Shown: positions 1 through 8,407 of the stretch, one piece after another | How positions within the stretch are numbered: the stretch's first letter is position 1 | Layout of the letters: each line of letters begins with the position of its first letter | Source of the DNA: Erythrobacter sp. | Lineage (GTDB): Bacteria; Pseudomonadota; Alphaproteobacteria; Sphingomonadales; Sphingomonadaceae | Length of the DNA: 9,860 nucleotides | Assembly: GCA_003483125.1 (NCBI GenBank) | Contig: DMWU01000207.1 | Coordinates: forward strand, 1,138 to 10,997 | Reading direction: 5' to 3' | Translations under genes and position numbers: made by a program | The notes under the pieces: generated by a model | Told to the model about the DNA's origin: nothing | The model's database searches: none | The model's input: the letters and a program-made list of their open reading frames with translations, nothing else

Positions 1-536
1 ATTCTCCGCAGGCGCCTTCGCTGGGCGCTCGTCTGTAAGTCGCTATCATCGCTCACCAGAAAGGATCGAGCAAGGATAATCACTACGCCGATGGTGATAG
101 CGGCATCGGCAATATTGAAAATTAGGAAGGGCCGGAAATCCCCGAAATGCAGATCGGCATAGTCAACGACATAGCCCAGTTCATAGCGGTCGATGATATT
201 GCCCAGCGCGCCGCCAAGGATCATCGAGAGGCCAATAATGTCACCCAACAGCTTCTCGCGAAACATCCACACCAGCACGACAAGCGCAATCAAGGCCGTC
301 ACACCCACCAGCACCCAGCGCATTTCGGTGCTGGTCGCTTCCAGCAGACCCAATGAAATACCGCGGTTTTCGGTGTAGCGGAGGTCAAAAAAGGGCAATA
401 GATCGATTACTTGATTTGGCTGTCTGCGCAGGTCGAGCGGTACAAGCACCAGCCACTTCACGAACTGGTCGGCCGCGAAAATCACGCCAGCAATGGCGAG
501 GCCGATCACGCGGTTGCGGATAAAGAGCTCTTTCAC
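1..536 (-). CDS. lspA: Lipoprotein signal peptidase (signal peptidase II), 3' end outside window
   Basis: LspA is the inner-membrane aspartic peptidase that cleaves the signal peptide of diacylglyceryl-modified prolipoproteins. The frame stays open for 178 codons from a GTG start and runs off the window edge. Visible family motifs are ENRGISLG (56-63), GGALGNIIDR (108-117) and FNIADA (140-145). Asp116 and Asp144 match the two catalytic aspartates. Hydrophobic stretches near 10-32, 74-92, 98-112 and 138-156 fit the usual four membrane helices. The GTG was chosen because the ATG two bases upstream meets a TGA at once, an AGAAG lies 7 nt before the GTG, and ileS stops only 2 nt earlier. Family members are usually about 160-170 residues, so this one has a slightly long hydrophilic C-terminal tail (DDSDLQTSAQRRLRR). 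The ileS-lspA order is common in proteobacteria. Confidence 0.93.
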   Translation of the reverse strand, partial: MKELFIRNRVIGLAIAGVIFAADQFVKWLVLVPLDLRRQPNQVIDLLPFFDLRYTENRGISLGLLEATSTEMRWVLVGVTALIALVVLVWMFREKLLGDIIGLSMILGGALGNIIDRYELGYVVDYADLHFGDFRPFLIFNIADAAITIGVVIILARSFLVSDDSDLQTSAQRRRLRR

Positions 537-538
537 AT

Positions 539-3460
539 TCACGCTTCTGCTTCCTGATCAAGCTTGGCGACCACATCGTCGCAGCGGTCGCATAGCGCGC
601 CATCTTCCGCCACTTCGGGCAGCAGGCGCCAGCATCGACCGCATTTGTGATGATTGCTCTTGGTGACAGTCACTTCGTCGCTTTGCCCGCGCGTGACTGT
701 CGCAGTGATGAACAGTTCGGCGAGGTCTTCATCGTTGAAGCCTTCAGGCACAGCATCGGCGGGAACGACAACCTCCGCCTCCAGGCTTGAGCGGATTATC
801 TTGTCGCGCCGTAACGGCTCGATCGCTTCATTCACACGCTCGCGCAGGTCGCGCAGCTTGTCCCAGCGTGACGTATCCAAGCTGACTGCCGGGATACTCG
901 GCCATTCGAGCAGATGAACGCTGCCCTCTTGCTCGCTATCTTCGGGATAGCGGCTCTGCCAGACTTCTTCGGACGTATAGACCAGCACCGGCGCGGCATA
1001 GCGCACCAGCGCATGGAACAACAGGTCGAGCACGGTGCGATAGGCATTGCGCGTGCCGCTGTCTGCGCCGTCGCAATAGAGGCTGTCCTTGCGGATATCG
1101 AAGAAGAAGGCCGAAAGGTCTTCATTGCAGAAATCGACCAGCAGGCGCGTGTAGGTGTTGAAGTCGTAAACATCGACGGCCTGCCGCAGCTTGCGGTCAA
1201 GATCGCCGAGCAGGCTCAGCACATATAGCTCAAGCTCGGGGATTTCGGCGCTGTCGCCCATATCGCCGATGAACCCGTCAAGCGCCCCAAGCAAATAGCG
1301 GAATGTATTGCGCAGGCGGCGATACTGGTCGCCTACGCCTTTGAGGATTTCATCGCCGATCCGGTGGTCTTCGGTGAAATCGACCGACAGGGCCCATAGG
1401 CGGATGATATCCGCACCATACTGCTCCATGATCTTCAACGGATCGATGGTGTTGCCCAGGCTCTTCGACATCTTCTTGCCGACCTTGTCCATGGTGAAAC
1501 CATGGGTCAGAACCTGCTCATAGGGTGCGCGGCCGCGTGTTGCAGAGCTTTGCAATAGCGAAGACTGGAACCAACCACGATGCTGGTCGGAACCTTCAAG
1601 ATAAAGATCTGCGGGCCATTTGAGATCGGGCCAGCTACCGGATTCGAGCACGAAACTGTGCGTGCAGCCCGAATCGAACCAGACGTCGAGAATGTCGGTG
1701 ACCATTTCATAGTCATCCGCATTGTGATCATTGCCCAGGAATTCGGCCTTGCGCCCCTCATCCCAGGCGTCGACGCCCTCCTCGCGGACAGCGGCAACGA
1801 CGCGCGCATTTACTTCCGCGTCTTGCAGGTAGGTGCCATCCTTGCGGACGAAGAGCGTGATCGGAACGCCCCATGCGCGCTGGCGCGAGAGCACCCAGTC
1901 TGGCCGGGTTTCGACCATGCTTCCGATACGATTGCGGCCCTTCTCGGGGACGAAGCGAACACGCTCAATCTCGCGCATGGCGATTTCGCGCAGGGTCGAA
2001 TGATCCTTGGCCACGAAGGGAGCAATGGCACCGCCCACAGCATCGGGAACACCCACATCGAAGTCGCCGCGATCGAGCGGCTTATCCATCGGCACAAACC
2101 ATTGCGGTGTGCAGCGGAAGATCACCTTCGCTTTCGAACGCCAACTATGCGGATAGCTATGCGCGTAATCTTCTGATGCGCTTAGCAGAGCGCCTACATC
2201 GCTCAGGTCCGAACAGATCGGGCCTTCGGGTGAGTTGAACGGCTTGTTGATCACCGCGCGGCGGCGCGGCTTGCCCGCATCATCGAGATCGTCGGCACCC
2301 AGCCACAGCCAGTCATCGCGATAACGGCCATCATCCATCACCGCGAATTGCGGCTCCAGTCCATTGGCCTTGCACAGCTCGAAATCGTCCTCGCCATGAT
2401 CGGGCGCCATATGGACGAGGCCGGTGCCGCTATCGGTCGTAACGAAATCACCCGGCAGGAATGGGCGCGGTTTGGCGTAGAACCCGCCGAGTTGATGCAT
2501 CGGATGGCGCGCGACTGTTCCGTCTAAGTCGGAGCCTTTGAACTTTGGGTGATCGGCTACAAAGCCAGCCGCCCTGAACGTGTCCCCCGCTTCAGGGCCT
2601 GGAGGGTCAATTCGTCCAGAGAATTCCGATAGAAGCTCAGACGCGATGAGTGCTTTTCGTCCATCCTTAAGCGGCCAAAGAACATACTCAACATCAGGCC
2701 CATAGGCGATGGCCTGGTTCACAGGGATCGTCCAAGGCGTGGTGGTCCAGATCACCGCATGTGCGCCGACCAATTCCTCAACCGGGCTTTCGGTGATCTC
2801 AAACGCTACGTCGATCTGGGTCGAGATGATGTCTTCATACTCAACCTCGGCCTCGGCCAACGCGGTCTGTTCAACCGGGCTCCACATCACGGGCTTTGAA
2901 CCGCGATAGAGATTGCCTGCTTCGGCAAACTTCATCAGCTCGGCAACGATTGTCGCCTCGGCATCAAAATCCATGGTCAGATAGGGATTGTCCCAATCGC
3001 CCATGATGCCCAGCCGCTTCAGCTGCTGGCGCTGCGTATCGACCCAATGCTGCGCATAGGCGCGGCATTCGGCACGGAATTCCTTGGGATCGACTTCGTT
3101 CTTGTCGAGCTTCTTCTTGCGATACTGCTCTTCAATCTTCCATTCGATCGGCAGGCCGTGGCAATCCCAGCCGGGCACATAGGGGGCATCCTTGCCCGCC
3201 AGATTCTGCGTGCGGCAGACCATGTCCTTCAGGATGTGGTTCAGTGCATGGCCGATATGCATATCGCCATTGGCATAGGGCGGGCCGTCATGCAGGATGA
3301 ACTTCTCACGCCCCGCGCGTGCTTCACGCAGTTTCTGATAGAGGCCAATCTCTTCCCAGCGCGCCTCAATGCCCGGTTCCTTCTGCGGAAGGCCGGCTTT
3401 CATGGGGAAGGCGGTTTTCGGCAGGAAAACCGTATCTCTATAGTCGCGCTTTTCAGTCAT
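539..3460 (-). CDS. ileS: Isoleucyl-tRNA synthetase
   Basis: A class I aminoacyl-tRNA synthetase of 973 residues, cytosolic, which charges tRNA-Ile and edits mischarged valine. The HIGH signature is at 68-71 (in PPYANGDMHIGH), GWDCHGLPIEWK starts at 97, and the editing domain includes WTTTPWTIP. The second ATP-binding signature KMSKS is at 663-667 and GSDQHRGWFQSSLL precedes it. The C-terminus carries a zinc knuckle with Cys940, Cys943, Cys957 and Cys960 (CGRCWR...CDRC). The length and the C-terminal zinc finger fit the common bacterial type 1 enzyme rather than the eukaryote-like type 2 linked to mupirocin resistance; that typing is an inference. The start ATG lies inside the end of ribF (8 nt overlap, ATGACTGA) and no good Shine-Dalgarno is seen, so translation is probably coupled to ribF. 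The stop is 2 nt before the lspA GTG. Confidence 0.98.
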   Translation of the reverse strand: MTEKRDYRDTVFLPKTAFPMKAGLPQKEPGIEARWEEIGLYQKLREARAGREKFILHDGPPYANGDMHIGHALNHILKDMVCRTQNLAGKDAPYVPGWDCHGLPIEWKIEEQYRKKKLDKNEVDPKEFRAECRAYAQHWVDTQRQQLKRLGIMGDWDNPYLTMDFDAEATIVAELMKFAEAGNLYRGSKPVMWSPVEQTALAEAEVEYEDIISTQIDVAFEITESPVEELVGAHAVIWTTTPWTIPVNQAIAYGPDVEYVLWPLKDGRKALIASELLSEFSGRIDPPGPEAGDTFRAAGFVADHPKFKGSDLDGTVARHPMHQLGGFYAKPRPFLPGDFVTTDSGTGLVHMAPDHGEDDFELCKANGLEPQFAVMDDGRYRDDWLWLGADDLDDAGKPRRRAVINKPFNSPEGPICSDLSDVGALLSASEDYAHSYPHSWRSKAKVIFRCTPQWFVPMDKPLDRGDFDVGVPDAVGGAIAPFVAKDHSTLREIAMREIERVRFVPEKGRNRIGSMVETRPDWVLSRQRAWGVPITLFVRKDGTYLQDAEVNARVVAAVREEGVDAWDEGRKAEFLGNDHNADDYEMVTDILDVWFDSGCTHSFVLESGSWPDLKWPADLYLEGSDQHRGWFQSSLLQSSATRGRAPYEQVLTHGFTMDKVGKKMSKSLGNTIDPLKIMEQYGADIIRLWALSVDFTEDHRIGDEILKGVGDQYRRLRNTFRYLLGALDGFIGDMGDSAEIPELELYVLSLLGDLDRKLRQAVDVYDFNTYTRLLVDFCNEDLSAFFFDIRKDSLYCDGADSGTRNAYRTVLDLLFHALVRYAAPVLVYTSEEVWQSRYPEDSEQEGSVHLLEWPSIPAVSLDTSRWDKLRDLRERVNEAIEPLRRDKIIRSSLEAEVVVPADAVPEGFNDEDLAELFITATVTRGQSDEVTVTKSNHHKCGRCWRLLPEVAEDGALCDRCDDVVAKLDQEAEA

Positions 3461-4394
3461 TGCCGCGGGCGCTTAGAAGCCTTCTCGCCTCGGCGCAATC
3501 CTTCTCCATCTGCTCCAACAAAAGGTCGAGCGTATCGAACTTCGCCTCTGGCCGCAGGAAGTGATGGAATGCGACCTCAACCTCTTGCCCATAGAGGTCG
3601 CCGGAGAAGTCGAAGAAATAGGGTTCGAGCAGCTCCTTTGGCGGCTCGAATTGCGGGCGAATACCCAGATTTGCCGCACCTATCAGCTCCTGACCCGTGG
3701 CAAGGATGCGACCTGTCACGGCATACACCCCATATTTGGGACGGAGGTATTTTTCGATGCTGAGATTTGCGGTGGGATAGCCGATCTCGCGCCCGCGCTT
3801 GTCGCCATGCTCCACGATCCCGCGAATTGCGAATGGGCGTGTGAGCAGGCGCGCGGCCAATTGCGGGTCGCCATCGCGGAGCGCGTCGCGGATCCGGCTG
3901 GAGGAGACTACCTCTTCGCCTTCCTCGACAACATCGACCACGCGCGATTGCATGCCGAGTTCGCTGCCCATGCTGCGCAGCAGTTCGACATTACCCCTCG
4001 CGCCCTGGCCAAAGGTGAAATCGCCGCCCGTTACCACGCCAAAGGCGCCCAGACGTTCGATCAATATCTTGGAGATAAAATCTTCTGCGCTGGTGCTCGC
4101 CAGTTCCTTGTCGAAATGGAAGACCAACATCGCTGTCGCACCTGCGGCGATATAGAGCTCTTGCCGCTGCTCCAGCGTGGTAAGATGGAATGGTGGCACA
4201 TCGGGGCGGAAGAAACGCACCGGATGCGGATCGAATGTAGCGATGATTGAAGGGCGACCTTCTTGATGCGCCCACTCGATCGCCTCGCGCGCAACCGCCT
4301 GGTGCCCGCCGTGAAAGCCGTCAAAATTGCCCAGCGCGATTATCGCGCCATGCAATGCATCGGGCACAGGGTCACGATGGTCGAGCCAACGCAT
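3453..4394 (-). CDS. ribF: Bifunctional riboflavin kinase / FAD synthetase
   Basis: Phosphorylates riboflavin to FMN and adenylylates FMN to FAD in the cytosol. The 313 residues match the usual bifunctional length. The N-terminal nucleotidyltransferase domain shows GNFDGFHGGH (22-31), TFDPHPVRFF (53-62), GGDFTFGQG (123-131) and SSSRIRD (164-170). The C-terminal kinase domain begins near 186 with TRPFAIRGIVEHGDKRGREI, then GYPTAN (205-210). Glu257, five residues before DF in LEPYFFDFSGDLYG, sits where the catalytic glutamate is expected. The usual PTF after NxGxR reads PQF here (247-249), a substitution in a conserved spot that I think also varies in related bacteria. An AGAGGA lies 9 nt before the ATG. 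The start overlaps the dipeptidase stop by one base (TGATG), and the end overlaps the ileS start by 8 nt. Confidence 0.97.
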   Translation of the reverse strand: MRWLDHRDPVPDALHGAIIALGNFDGFHGGHQAVAREAIEWAHQEGRPSIIATFDPHPVRFFRPDVPPFHLTTLEQRQELYIAAGATAMLVFHFDKELASTSAEDFISKILIERLGAFGVVTGGDFTFGQGARGNVELLRSMGSELGMQSRVVDVVEEGEEVVSSSRIRDALRDGDPQLAARLLTRPFAIRGIVEHGDKRGREIGYPTANLSIEKYLRPKYGVYAVTGRILATGQELIGAANLGIRPQFEPPKELLEPYFFDFSGDLYGQEVEVAFHHFLRPEAKFDTLDLLLEQMEKDCAEARRLLSARGND

Positions 4395-5614
4395 CAGGCG
4401 GTGTCCTCTACTTCTGCCCGTTCTTCTTCAGGAGGCAATTCGGCAAGAGGGACAAGTCCGCGCGACAGCAGGCGGATCGCATTCTCGCCCATCACGGCAC
4501 GGATCTCATCCTCGCTAAAGCCTGCATTGAGTAGCGCCTGCGTCACCTGCACCAATCCGGATGTGTCGAAGCGTACTGTGGTCGCGCCATCATAATCGCT
4601 GCCCAACGCGACATGCTCTATGCCCACGAGGTCGCGGATATGCGTCATCGCGGCCGCTACCGATGCTGGTGAAGTATCGCACACGGCACCGGGCCAATAG
4701 CCAACGCCGATAATCCCGCCATTGGCTGCAACGCCGCGGACTTCATCATCACTGAGGTTGCGATTGACGTCGCAAGTCGCCTGCACGCCGCCATGGCTGG
4801 AGACAACCGGACGGCGCGCCATTTCCAGGACTTCTGCAACGCATTGGTGGCTGCAATGGGCGATATCGACCACCATACCCTTGTCTTCCATGGCGCGGAC
4901 GACTTCGCGGCCAAAATCGGTCAGTCCGCCCTTTTCCTCGCCATGCATCGATCCCGCCAGGCGGTTGTCGAAGAAATGGGTCAGGCCGGCCATGCGCATC
5001 CCCGCGTCATAGACCTTGTCGAGATTGGCAATCTCTCCTTCCAGGCTGTGCAGGCCTTCGGCGCTGAAGAGCGACCCCGTCGGCCCGTCGCTTGGACCCG
5101 CACGCGCCGCCAGCAGCGCCTCAAGGTCGCCGGCATTTGCCACTGCCACCAATTCGCCGTCAGACCCCGCGACTGCGCGATCCATTTTCTCTGCATGGAA
5201 GAGGGTGCGTTCTAACAGCGAGCCCCATGTCCGCACCGACTGGAGTTGTGAAACTACCAGCGCGGTCAATTCGTCGGTATTGGAAGGGTTGGAATCGTAA
5301 TTCTGGTCTTCTGGCGACTTGGTCACGCTTGAGAATATTTGCAGCGCGACATAGCCCTGCTGCAGGCGCGGCAGGTCGACATGCCCGCGATTTGCCAAAT
5401 CGAGCATACTGCGTTTCCAAAGCAGCGTGTCGGAGTGGAGGTCGACAATGCGCAAGGTTGCGTGGAGCGTGCGCGCTTCATCACTCACTTCCAACAGCGG
5501 CTTGCCGTCGACCATATTTGTGCGTTTTTCAATCTCGCCCGGGGCGATGGCGAAGAACAGGCCAGAGGCAAGCGCGATCAGCGCAACTACGATAAAAGCG
5601 GCTCTGCGGCTCAT
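4394..5614 (-). CDS. Membrane dipeptidase, peptidase family M19 (renal dipeptidase-like)
   Basis: A 406-residue zinc dipeptidase. All binuclear-metal ligands of family M19 appear in order: His60 and Asp62 (DLHSDT), Glu186 (SAEG), His253 (DIAHCS), His274 (SSHGG) and Asp340 (GSDYDG). The C-terminal GFSEDEIRAVMGENAIRLL is also typical. Residues 1-4 are MSRR and 5-24 are hydrophobic, so the protein should be exported and membrane-anchored, or carry a signal peptide, with its active site in the periplasm. Family members hydrolyse varied dipeptides, including ones with a C-terminal D-amino acid, and some open beta-lactams. The substrate here cannot be read from sequence. A GGAG lies 8 nt before the ATG. 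The start overlaps folA by 4 nt (ATGA) and the end overlaps ribF by 1 nt. The acidic tail (residues 390-406) is unremarkable. Confidence 0.94.
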   Translation of the reverse strand: MSRRAAFIVVALIALASGLFFAIAPGEIEKRTNMVDGKPLLEVSDEARTLHATLRIVDLHSDTLLWKRSMLDLANRGHVDLPRLQQGYVALQIFSSVTKSPEDQNYDSNPSNTDELTALVVSQLQSVRTWGSLLERTLFHAEKMDRAVAGSDGELVAVANAGDLEALLAARAGPSDGPTGSLFSAEGLHSLEGEIANLDKVYDAGMRMAGLTHFFDNRLAGSMHGEEKGGLTDFGREVVRAMEDKGMVVDIAHCSHQCVAEVLEMARRPVVSSHGGVQATCDVNRNLSDDEVRGVAANGGIIGVGYWPGAVCDTSPASVAAAMTHIRDLVGIEHVALGSDYDGATTVRFDTSGLVQVTQALLNAGFSEDEIRAVMGENAIRLLSRGLVPLAELPPEEERAEVEDTA

Positions 5615-6114
5615 TGCGCGCGCTCCAAAGTGACAAAGGAATAGGCTGGCTGGTCATCCCGTGCGTGGTGATCCTCGCGCAGGATCACTTCCCACTCCTC
5701 GCCTGAAAGCGGGTGCATATGCGCGTCGCCTTCAAACTCCGCATGGATATCGGTCAATTCGATGCGCTGGGCCAAAGGCAGGAACAGATCGTAAATTTCA
5801 GCGCCGCCGATCACCGCGACTTCGCCTGCGCCGGCGAGATCTAAAGCTTCGCCCACAGAATGTGCGATCTCTGCACCTTCGGCCTGCCAATCACTGTCAC
5901 GCGTTAGCACGATGTGGCGGCGAGCGGGTAGCAGGCCGGGCAGGCTATCAAAGGTCTTGCGGCCCATGATCATCGGCAGCCCCCGATTTTCCTGGCCCAT
6001 GGTCAGCGCCTTGAACCGTTTCAGGTCGGCCGGAATGTGCCAGGGAATCGACCCCTTATTGCCGATCACGCCATTGCTGGCGCGGGCATAGATAAGGAAG
6101 AGACCGTCGGACAT
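5611..6114 (-). CDS. folA: Dihydrofolate reductase
   Basis: Reduces dihydrofolate to tetrahydrofolate with NADPH in the cytosol. It is the usual trimethoprim target and supplies one-carbon carriers for purine and thymidylate synthesis. The 167 residues match chromosomal DHFR. Motifs: NGVIGNKGSIPWHIPADLKRFK beginning at 14, with Asp30 in the place of the catalytic acid (E. coli Asp27); IMGRKTFDSLPG (49-60) for NADPH binding; IVLTRD (68-73); and VIGGAEIYDLFLP (101-113). A GAGGAG sequence lies shortly before the ATG, inside the end region of purK, whose stop is 3 nt upstream. The last four bases overlap the dipeptidase start (ATGA). Placement directly after purE-purK links folate supply to purine synthesis, though that functional reading is an inference. 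Confidence 0.97.
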   Translation of the reverse strand: MSDGLFLIYARASNGVIGNKGSIPWHIPADLKRFKALTMGQENRGLPMIMGRKTFDSLPGLLPARRHIVLTRDSDWQAEGAEIAHSVGEALDLAGAGEVAVIGGAEIYDLFLPLAQRIELTDIHAEFEGDAHMHPLSGEEWEVILREDHHARDDQPAYSFVTLERAQ

Positions 6115-6117
6115 TGC

Positions 6118-7185
6118 TCAGCTCCTCGCATTTGCGACGCGGGTGACATGGCCCATCTTGCGGCCTTCGCGCGCCTCTGCCTTACCATAGAGGTGCAAAT
6201 GCGGCTCGCCCGTTTCGGCTAGCAATTCATGCGCTGTTAGCGCGTCTTCGCCTACGATATTGCGCATCTCGACCTGCTCATAGCGAGTGTCGGTTGAACC
6301 AAGCGGCAAACCGCATATTGCGCGAATGTGGTTTTCGAACTGGCTGCAAGCAGCGCCTTCGATGCTCCAATGACCCGAATTGTGTACGCGCGGTGCCATC
6401 TCGTTAAAAATGGGGCCATCGCGCGTCGCGAAAAATTCAAGCGTAAGCACGCCGACATATCCAAGAGCTTCCGCGCATTGCGCCGCGATCTGGCGCGCTT
6501 CGTCCACCTGATCTGCAATCAACGGCGCTGCGGGAAGCGTCGAAGTGGCCAGCATGCCATCTTGGTGCACATTTTCGGTCGAATCCCAGAAGCGCACTTC
6601 TCCATCTTGCCCGCGCACGAGGATGACCGAGAACTCCGTCTCGAAATCGACGAAGCCTTCATACACGCAGGGGCGGCCCGGGAAACGGAAGCTTTCTACA
6701 TCGCGCATGCTGGCAATCCGCCACTGGCCCTTGCCGTCATACCCGTCGCGAACTGTCTTCAATATACCGGGTGTTCCAATCCGGTCGGCGGCCCCGGCAA
6801 GGTCGTCTTCCGAATCGACAGCGGCATAGGGGGCAGGCTTGCCGCCCAGCCCTTCGACAAACCGCTTTTCCTTCAGCCGGTCTTGCGCAGTCTCAAGCGC
6901 GCGCGGATGCGGCGCCAGCAATTGAAGCGGCACAGCGCCCACTGCGCTCAGGGGCACATTCTCGAATTCCCAGGTCACCACATCGCAGCGTGCGGCAAAT
7001 TCGGCGATATGCTGTTTGTCGCCCCAGCCGGCTTCGATGAAATCATGGCTTACATCAGCGGCGACATTGTCACCCGCAGGCGCATAACCGATCACGCGAT
7101 AGCCCAGTTGCGCTGCAGCCATGGCCATCATCCGGCCCAATTGGCCGCCACCTAGGATGCCGATCGCGCCGCCGGTTGCTATCAT
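6118..7185 (-). CDS. purK: N5-carboxyaminoimidazole ribonucleotide synthase, ATPase subunit
   Basis: An ATP-grasp enzyme that converts AIR, bicarbonate and ATP to N5-CAIR in de novo purine synthesis. It has 355 residues from the chosen start. Motifs: [13 protein letters not shown] (8-20), TWEFENVP (71-78), QDRLKEKRF (101-109), [14 protein letters not shown] (142-155), [14 protein letters not shown] (174-187), ENVHQDG (204-210), and [15 protein letters not shown] (260-274), which holds metal- and phosphate-binding ATP-grasp residues. An in-frame ATG 48 nt further upstream exists. I chose 7185 because it overlaps the purE stop by 4 nt (ATGA) and puts the glycine-rich motif at the normal distance from the N-terminus. 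No strong Shine-Dalgarno is seen, which suggests coupling to purE. Confidence 0.96.
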   Translation of the reverse strand: MIATGGAIGILGGGQLGRMMAMAAAQLGYRVIGYAPAGDNVAADVSHDFIEAGWGDKQHIAEFAARCDVVTWEFENVPLSAVGAVPLQLLAPHPRALETAQDRLKEKRFVEGLGGKPAPYAAVDSEDDLAGAADRIGTPGILKTVRDGYDGKGQWRIASMRDVESFRFPGRPCVYEGFVDFETEFSVILVRGQDGEVRFWDSTENVHQDGMLATSTLPAAPLIADQVDEARQIAAQCAEALGYVGVLTLEFFATRDGPIFNEMAPRVHNSGHWSIEGAACSQFENHIRAICGLPLGSTDTRYEQVEMRNIVGEDALTAHELLAETGEPHLHLYGKAEAREGRKMGHVTRVANARS

Positions 7186-7667
7186 TGGTCGCTGGGGCGC
7201 TCCGCCACGGCATTGGTACGTGCAGCACGCCAATCCTGCAGCCTTTCGGACAGGCTTTCATCCTGAAGGGCAAGTATCGCAGCCGCCATCAGGCCTGCAT
7301 TTGTCGCCCCCGCTTCACCGATCGCCAATGTTCCAACGGGTACACCGGCTGGCATCTGGACGATGGAGAGCAAGCTGTCCTGCCCGCTCAGCGCCTTGGA
7401 TTTTACCGGCACGCCCAAAACGGGCAGGTGAGTCATCGCCGCGATCATGCCGGGCAGGTGCGCAGCGCCGCCTGCGCCCGCTATGATGACATCAAAGCCT
7501 TCGCCCTCTGCTCCCTTGGCAAATGCGCTCATCCGGTCGGGTGTGCGATGGGCGGAGACGATGCGCGCCTCATGCTCTACCTCAAGTTCTTCCAACACTT
7601 CGGCCGCGCAGCGCATGGGTGGCCAGTCAGACTGGCTGCCCATCACGATTGCTACTTTGCCCCCCAT
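7182..7667 (-). CDS. purE: N5-carboxyaminoimidazole ribonucleotide mutase
   Basis: Class I PurE, which moves the carboxyl group of N5-CAIR to make CAIR and works right after PurK. The 161 residues are typical. Motifs: [11 protein letters not shown] (8-18) for nucleotide binding, SAHRTPDRM (38-46) with His40 as the conserved histidine, [12 protein letters not shown] (63-74), and [20 protein letters not shown] followed by PAGVPVGT. The pairing with PurK marks it as the bacterial mutase rather than an AIR carboxylase. An AGGA sits about 7 nt before the ATG. It starts 18 nt after the gpmA stop with no terminator-like hairpin in the gap, so read-through from gpmA is likely. Confidence 0.97.
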   Translation of the reverse strand: MGGKVAIVMGSQSDWPPMRCAAEVLEELEVEHEARIVSAHRTPDRMSAFAKGAEGEGFDVIIAGAGGAAHLPGMIAAMTHLPVLGVPVKSKALSGQDSLLSIVQMPAGVPVGTLAIGEAGATNAGLMAAAILALQDESLSERLQDWRAARTNAVAERPSDQ

Positions 7668-7685
7668 CTCGATCCTCGGCTTTCT

Positions 7686-8372
7686 TTAGCTGTCTTTCAG
7701 GTAATAACGTTCGCCCGGCTGCATATCCCCGTCGAAATCATAGATGATCGGCTCGCCAGTGGGAATCTCAAGCCCGGTAATTTCGTCATCCGATATATTG
7801 GAAAGGTGCTTCACCAGCGCGCGCAGGCTGTTGCCATGGGCGGAAATGATCACGGTTTCACCGCTTGCCAGAACCGGGATGATCGCATCCTGCCAATAAG
7901 GCAGCACGCGTTCAATCGTGAGCTTCAGGCTCTCGCAGCGCGGCACCGCGACCCCGGCATAGCGTGGGTCCGTGCTCAGATCGAACTCGCTGCCCGGCTC
8001 CATTTCGGGCGGTGGCACGTCAAAGCTGCGACGCCAGATATACACCTGCTCATCGCCATGCTTATCGCGCATTTCCTGCTTGTTGAGGCCGGTCAGCCCG
8101 CCATAGTGGCGTTCGTTCAGCCGCCAATCCTTTGTGGTTGGGATCCACAGCCGGTTGCATTCTTCCAATGCCAGGTTGAGCGTCTTGATCGCGCGCGTCT
8201 GGAACGATGTGAAGGAGTATGTCGGCTCGATGCCTTTTTCCATCATCAAGCGCCCGGCTTCCTTAGCTTCAGCCACGCCCTTCTCGGTGAGATCGACATC
8301 CCACCATCCCGTGAAACGGTTTGCCAGGTTCCATTCGCTCTGGCCGTGGCGCACCAGGATCAGCTTAGGCAT
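7686..8372 (-). CDS. gpmA: 2,3-bisphosphoglycerate-dependent phosphoglycerate mutase
   Basis: Interconverts 3- and 2-phosphoglycerate in glycolysis and gluconeogenesis through a phosphohistidine. The 228 residues match the dPGM family. Motifs: RHGQSEWN (8-15) with phospho-acceptor His9, FTGWWDVDLTEKG (20-32), TSFQTRA (55-61) with Arg60, NERHYGGLTGLNK (86-98) with acid/base Glu87, and SAHGNSLRALVKHL (177-190) with second His179. An AGGAG lies about 8 nt before the ATG and falls in one arm of a short inverted repeat, listed separately. It follows the small basic gene by 35 nt and leads into purE after 18 nt. Confidence 0.97.
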   Translation of the reverse strand: MPKLILVRHGQSEWNLANRFTGWWDVDLTEKGVAEAKEAGRLMMEKGIEPTYSFTSFQTRAIKTLNLALEECNRLWIPTTKDWRLNERHYGGLTGLNKQEMRDKHGDEQVYIWRRSFDVPPPEMEPGSEFDLSTDPRYAGVAVPRCESLKLTIERVLPYWQDAIIPVLASGETVIISAHGNSLRALVKHLSNISDDEITGLEIPTGEPIIYDFDGDMQPGERYYLKDS

Positions 8373-8378
8373 TGAGAT

Positions 8379-8400
8379 CGCTCCTGTGACATAGGGAGCG
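8379..8400 (-). promoter_or_regulatory. Short hairpin covering the gpmA ribosome-binding site
   Basis: In the mRNA sense, CGCTCC (8400-8395) and GGAGCG (8384-8379) form a perfect 6-bp stem with a 10-nt loop. The 3' arm holds most of the AGGAG that should be the gpmA Shine-Dalgarno, ending 6 nt before the ATG. The hairpin could therefore hide the site until a ribosome or another factor opens it. The stop of the small upstream gene (8410-8408) lies just before the hairpin, so translation of that gene could affect folding. No T tract follows, so it is not a terminator. The pairing is seen directly; the regulatory role is an inference. Confidence 0.35.
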
Positions 8401-8407
8401 CCACGCG

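Noticed and set aside
1580..2176. 198-codon plus-strand open frame antisense to ileS
   Set aside because: It is a shadow of the ileS reading frame with no independent support such as a ribosome-binding site or motif.
6328..7155. 275-codon plus-strand open frame antisense to purK
   Set aside because: It is fully covered by purK, which has intact ATP-grasp motifs; the antisense product resembles no family I know.
7183..7233. Upstream in-frame ATG extending PurK by 16 residues
   Set aside because: The added residues ([16 protein letters not shown]) are unlike the family, lie inside purE, and push the glycine-rich motif too far from the start. The ATGA overlap start at 7185 is better.
7176..8375. 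399-codon open frame on the plus strand, antisense to purE and gpmA
   Set aside because: It mirrors two unmistakable genes on the other strand, shows no recognisable motif and has biased composition. Long antisense frames are expected in GC-rich codon-biased genes.
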